From Cheilinus undulatus (lineage: Eukaryota > Chordata > Actinopteri > Labriformes > Labridae): a stretch of DNA of 64,000 bases. Position numbers and translations under genes: made by a program. Under the pieces are notes generated by a model, which saw only the letters and a program-made list of their open reading frames with translations, had not been told where the DNA came from and made no database searches. Numbering within the stretch: the stretch's first letter is position 1; the number at the start of each line of letters is the position of its first letter. Positions 62,560 through 64,000 of the stretch are shown piece after piece. The DNA lies in assembly GCF_018320785.1 (NCBI RefSeq), contig NC_054873.1:22410196-22474195 (forward strand), read 5' to 3'.

Positions 62560-64000
62560 GACTCAGTGGACTCAACACACACACACATATCACAGTCTGC
62601 AAGTGGCAAATCTCAGTGTTGGACTTGGTGTTGGTGTCCCCTGTCAGACTTGGGGGTGAGGTGAGAGTCTCTGCAGGTCTCAGCGGAGGAACTGTCCAGA
62701 GTCCTGAAACAGCTCGCTGCTGCTTTGCTGACAGCTCTCAAAGTCAGGAAGTGCAAATAGCTAAGGCTGTGTTTGTGAGAAAACAGGACCAGATATTTCC
62801 ATCAAGATCACATGTGTAAAATACTTGTCAACACCAGGGAGTGGAGGGAAATCATGCAGAATAAACAAATAAAAGCCCCTCTATAAAAAAAAACAGACTT
62901 TCAAGGTTACAAACTTTGGAACACAGGAGTGTCTAGTGCATGAAAGAGTAAAGATGGACTGTTAAGGGCATAGCATATATGCACGTAGCTGCTGCATGAA
63001 ATATGATGCTACAGTTAGCAGATTATTCTAAAATCTGGAACACAACAGACTCTTGATAGTCCACTACCTGTGAGGTGTGGGTCATGTATCAGACCAGCAG
63101 AGCCAGTGCTGTCAGTGGAGAGCTATTCTACTGGACTTGTGAGGGCAGGGCCAGCTGTAGTACTGAAGAGAGGCGTATCCAGTGATGGACTGGACATCTG
63201 GAAATTGGGCAAATGCAAGAAAGGCCACCCAGCTATGGGCTGTTTAGACCATTTATGATGGCTCAACATCACACCAATCAAAGGAAAAGCAGGAATAACA
63301 AAATACATACACACATTATACAGAATGCTGATAATAAAATTTTTCATTGTAATTTTTTTTTTTTTTTTACTAAAGAGCATTTTAGATCCAGTGTGTTTGA
63401 ATAAAAAATGTTCTCGTATCATACTCTGATCAAAAAAGATCAAAAATCTTAAAGGCAGGATCAAAATCTAAAGTTTACACAGCATCACCAAGCAAAAAGA
63501 GAATGATTTGGGGCAATAAATGACCAAAGGGAGGTGCGTAAACAGGTGAACTATCAGTAATATGCACTGTGCTTGAGAAGTACTTTCTCATATTTTGGTG
63601 ACCTTCTGGAACAAGAGCATTGCTCCTTATTTCCATATGTGTTTTGATGAAATGGTATTGTCATAAACTAGTCATAAAAGGCAAAACTATTTGAGGAAAA
63701 ATGACCATCCTACCTGTTTGTGCCTAATCATCATTATGACATGTTGTGGTTTCAAGTCATCTATATCTGCTGGTCTTGATAAATAGGGGTGATCTTTTAA
63801 AAATACCACGGTCTTATGATCCCAGTCCATCCCTGGAACTGGAGGTACTTTAATTTATACACAAAGGTTTATTACCTTATTATTACTACACCCACAGTTT
63901 TAAAGCTTCACATTCATATTTCCCAAAAACACCACTTTAACAACATAAAAAACATGCTCATAAGAAACTTCCTTAGCAACAGAAAAAGATGAAGCAATAA
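62560..64000. other. Gene-free end of window
   Basis: No supported exon. A fragment at about 63175-63260 (GATGGACTGGACATCTGGAA, TTGGGCAAATGCAAGAAAGG) resembles a dispersed fish repeat. A T-run lies at about 63351-63369. If human gene order holds, map2k5 would be expected beyond 64000, but none of its sequence was recognised. Confidence 0.4.

Noticed and set aside
63900-64000. Start of map2k5 at the right edge
   Set aside because: Expected from human gene order, but no kinase-coding exon or matching splice signal was seen.

Overview
This window is vertebrate nuclear DNA, almost certainly from a ray-finned (teleost) fish. The evidence is long AT-rich non-coding stretches, split genes with GT-AG introns, and a repeat load typical of fish: several Tc1-like transposons, hAT-type non-autonomous elements, LINE 3' ends and a SINE-like repeat. 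The proteins are close to human orthologues. No prokaryotic features, tRNA/rRNA genes or CRISPR arrays were seen.

Three protein-coding genes can be reconstructed exon by exon, all on the minus strand and read right to left. skor1 (CDS 52118-58047, 7 coding exons, 747 aa) is a Ski/Sno-family co-repressor. pias1 (CDS 39343-49911, 14 exons, 652 aa) is a SUMO E3 ligase. morf4l1/MRG15 (CDS 26774-33904, 12 exons, 323 aa) is a chromodomain/MRG-domain chromatin reader. Every exon-exon phase closes without a frameshift. All three products act in the nucleus on transcription or chromatin, but nothing here shows that they are co-regulated. skor1-pias1 is a conserved vertebrate neighbour pair; morf4l1 next to pias1 is a different arrangement from human.

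Layout. 1-26 kb: no gene could be proven. It holds a hAT MITE, a degenerate pentanucleotide tract, a second hAT MITE, a truncated Tc1, a foldback element, a repeat block of about 1 kb with a unit near 300-360 bp, A/T-asymmetric and microsatellite DNA, and a Tc1 copy split by a hAT MITE. It also has several low-repeat, homeobox-site-rich stretches that look like conserved non-coding elements, and one orphan exon-like reading frame at 13955-14149. 26.4-33.9 kb: morf4l1, with a nearly full-length Tc1 in its largest intron. 34.1-35.8 kb: a composite hAT element containing LINE pieces. 36.5-39.3 kb: a Tc1 fragment, a LINE tail and the presumed pias1 3' UTR. 39.3-49.9 kb: pias1, with a promoter carrying NRF1 and YY1 motifs. 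50.2-51.3 kb: a degenerate Tc1. 51.5-58.6 kb: skor1 with a non-coding first exon. 58.7-64 kb: skor1 upstream DNA, without genes, with candidate regulatory blocks.

No obviously new molecular system was found. The observations most worth checking are a possible skor1 upstream reading frame whose stop lies two bases before the main start codon, the target-site-validated hAT elements and their nesting, the unclassified 14.5-15.5 kb repeat block, and the orphan exon-like ORF.
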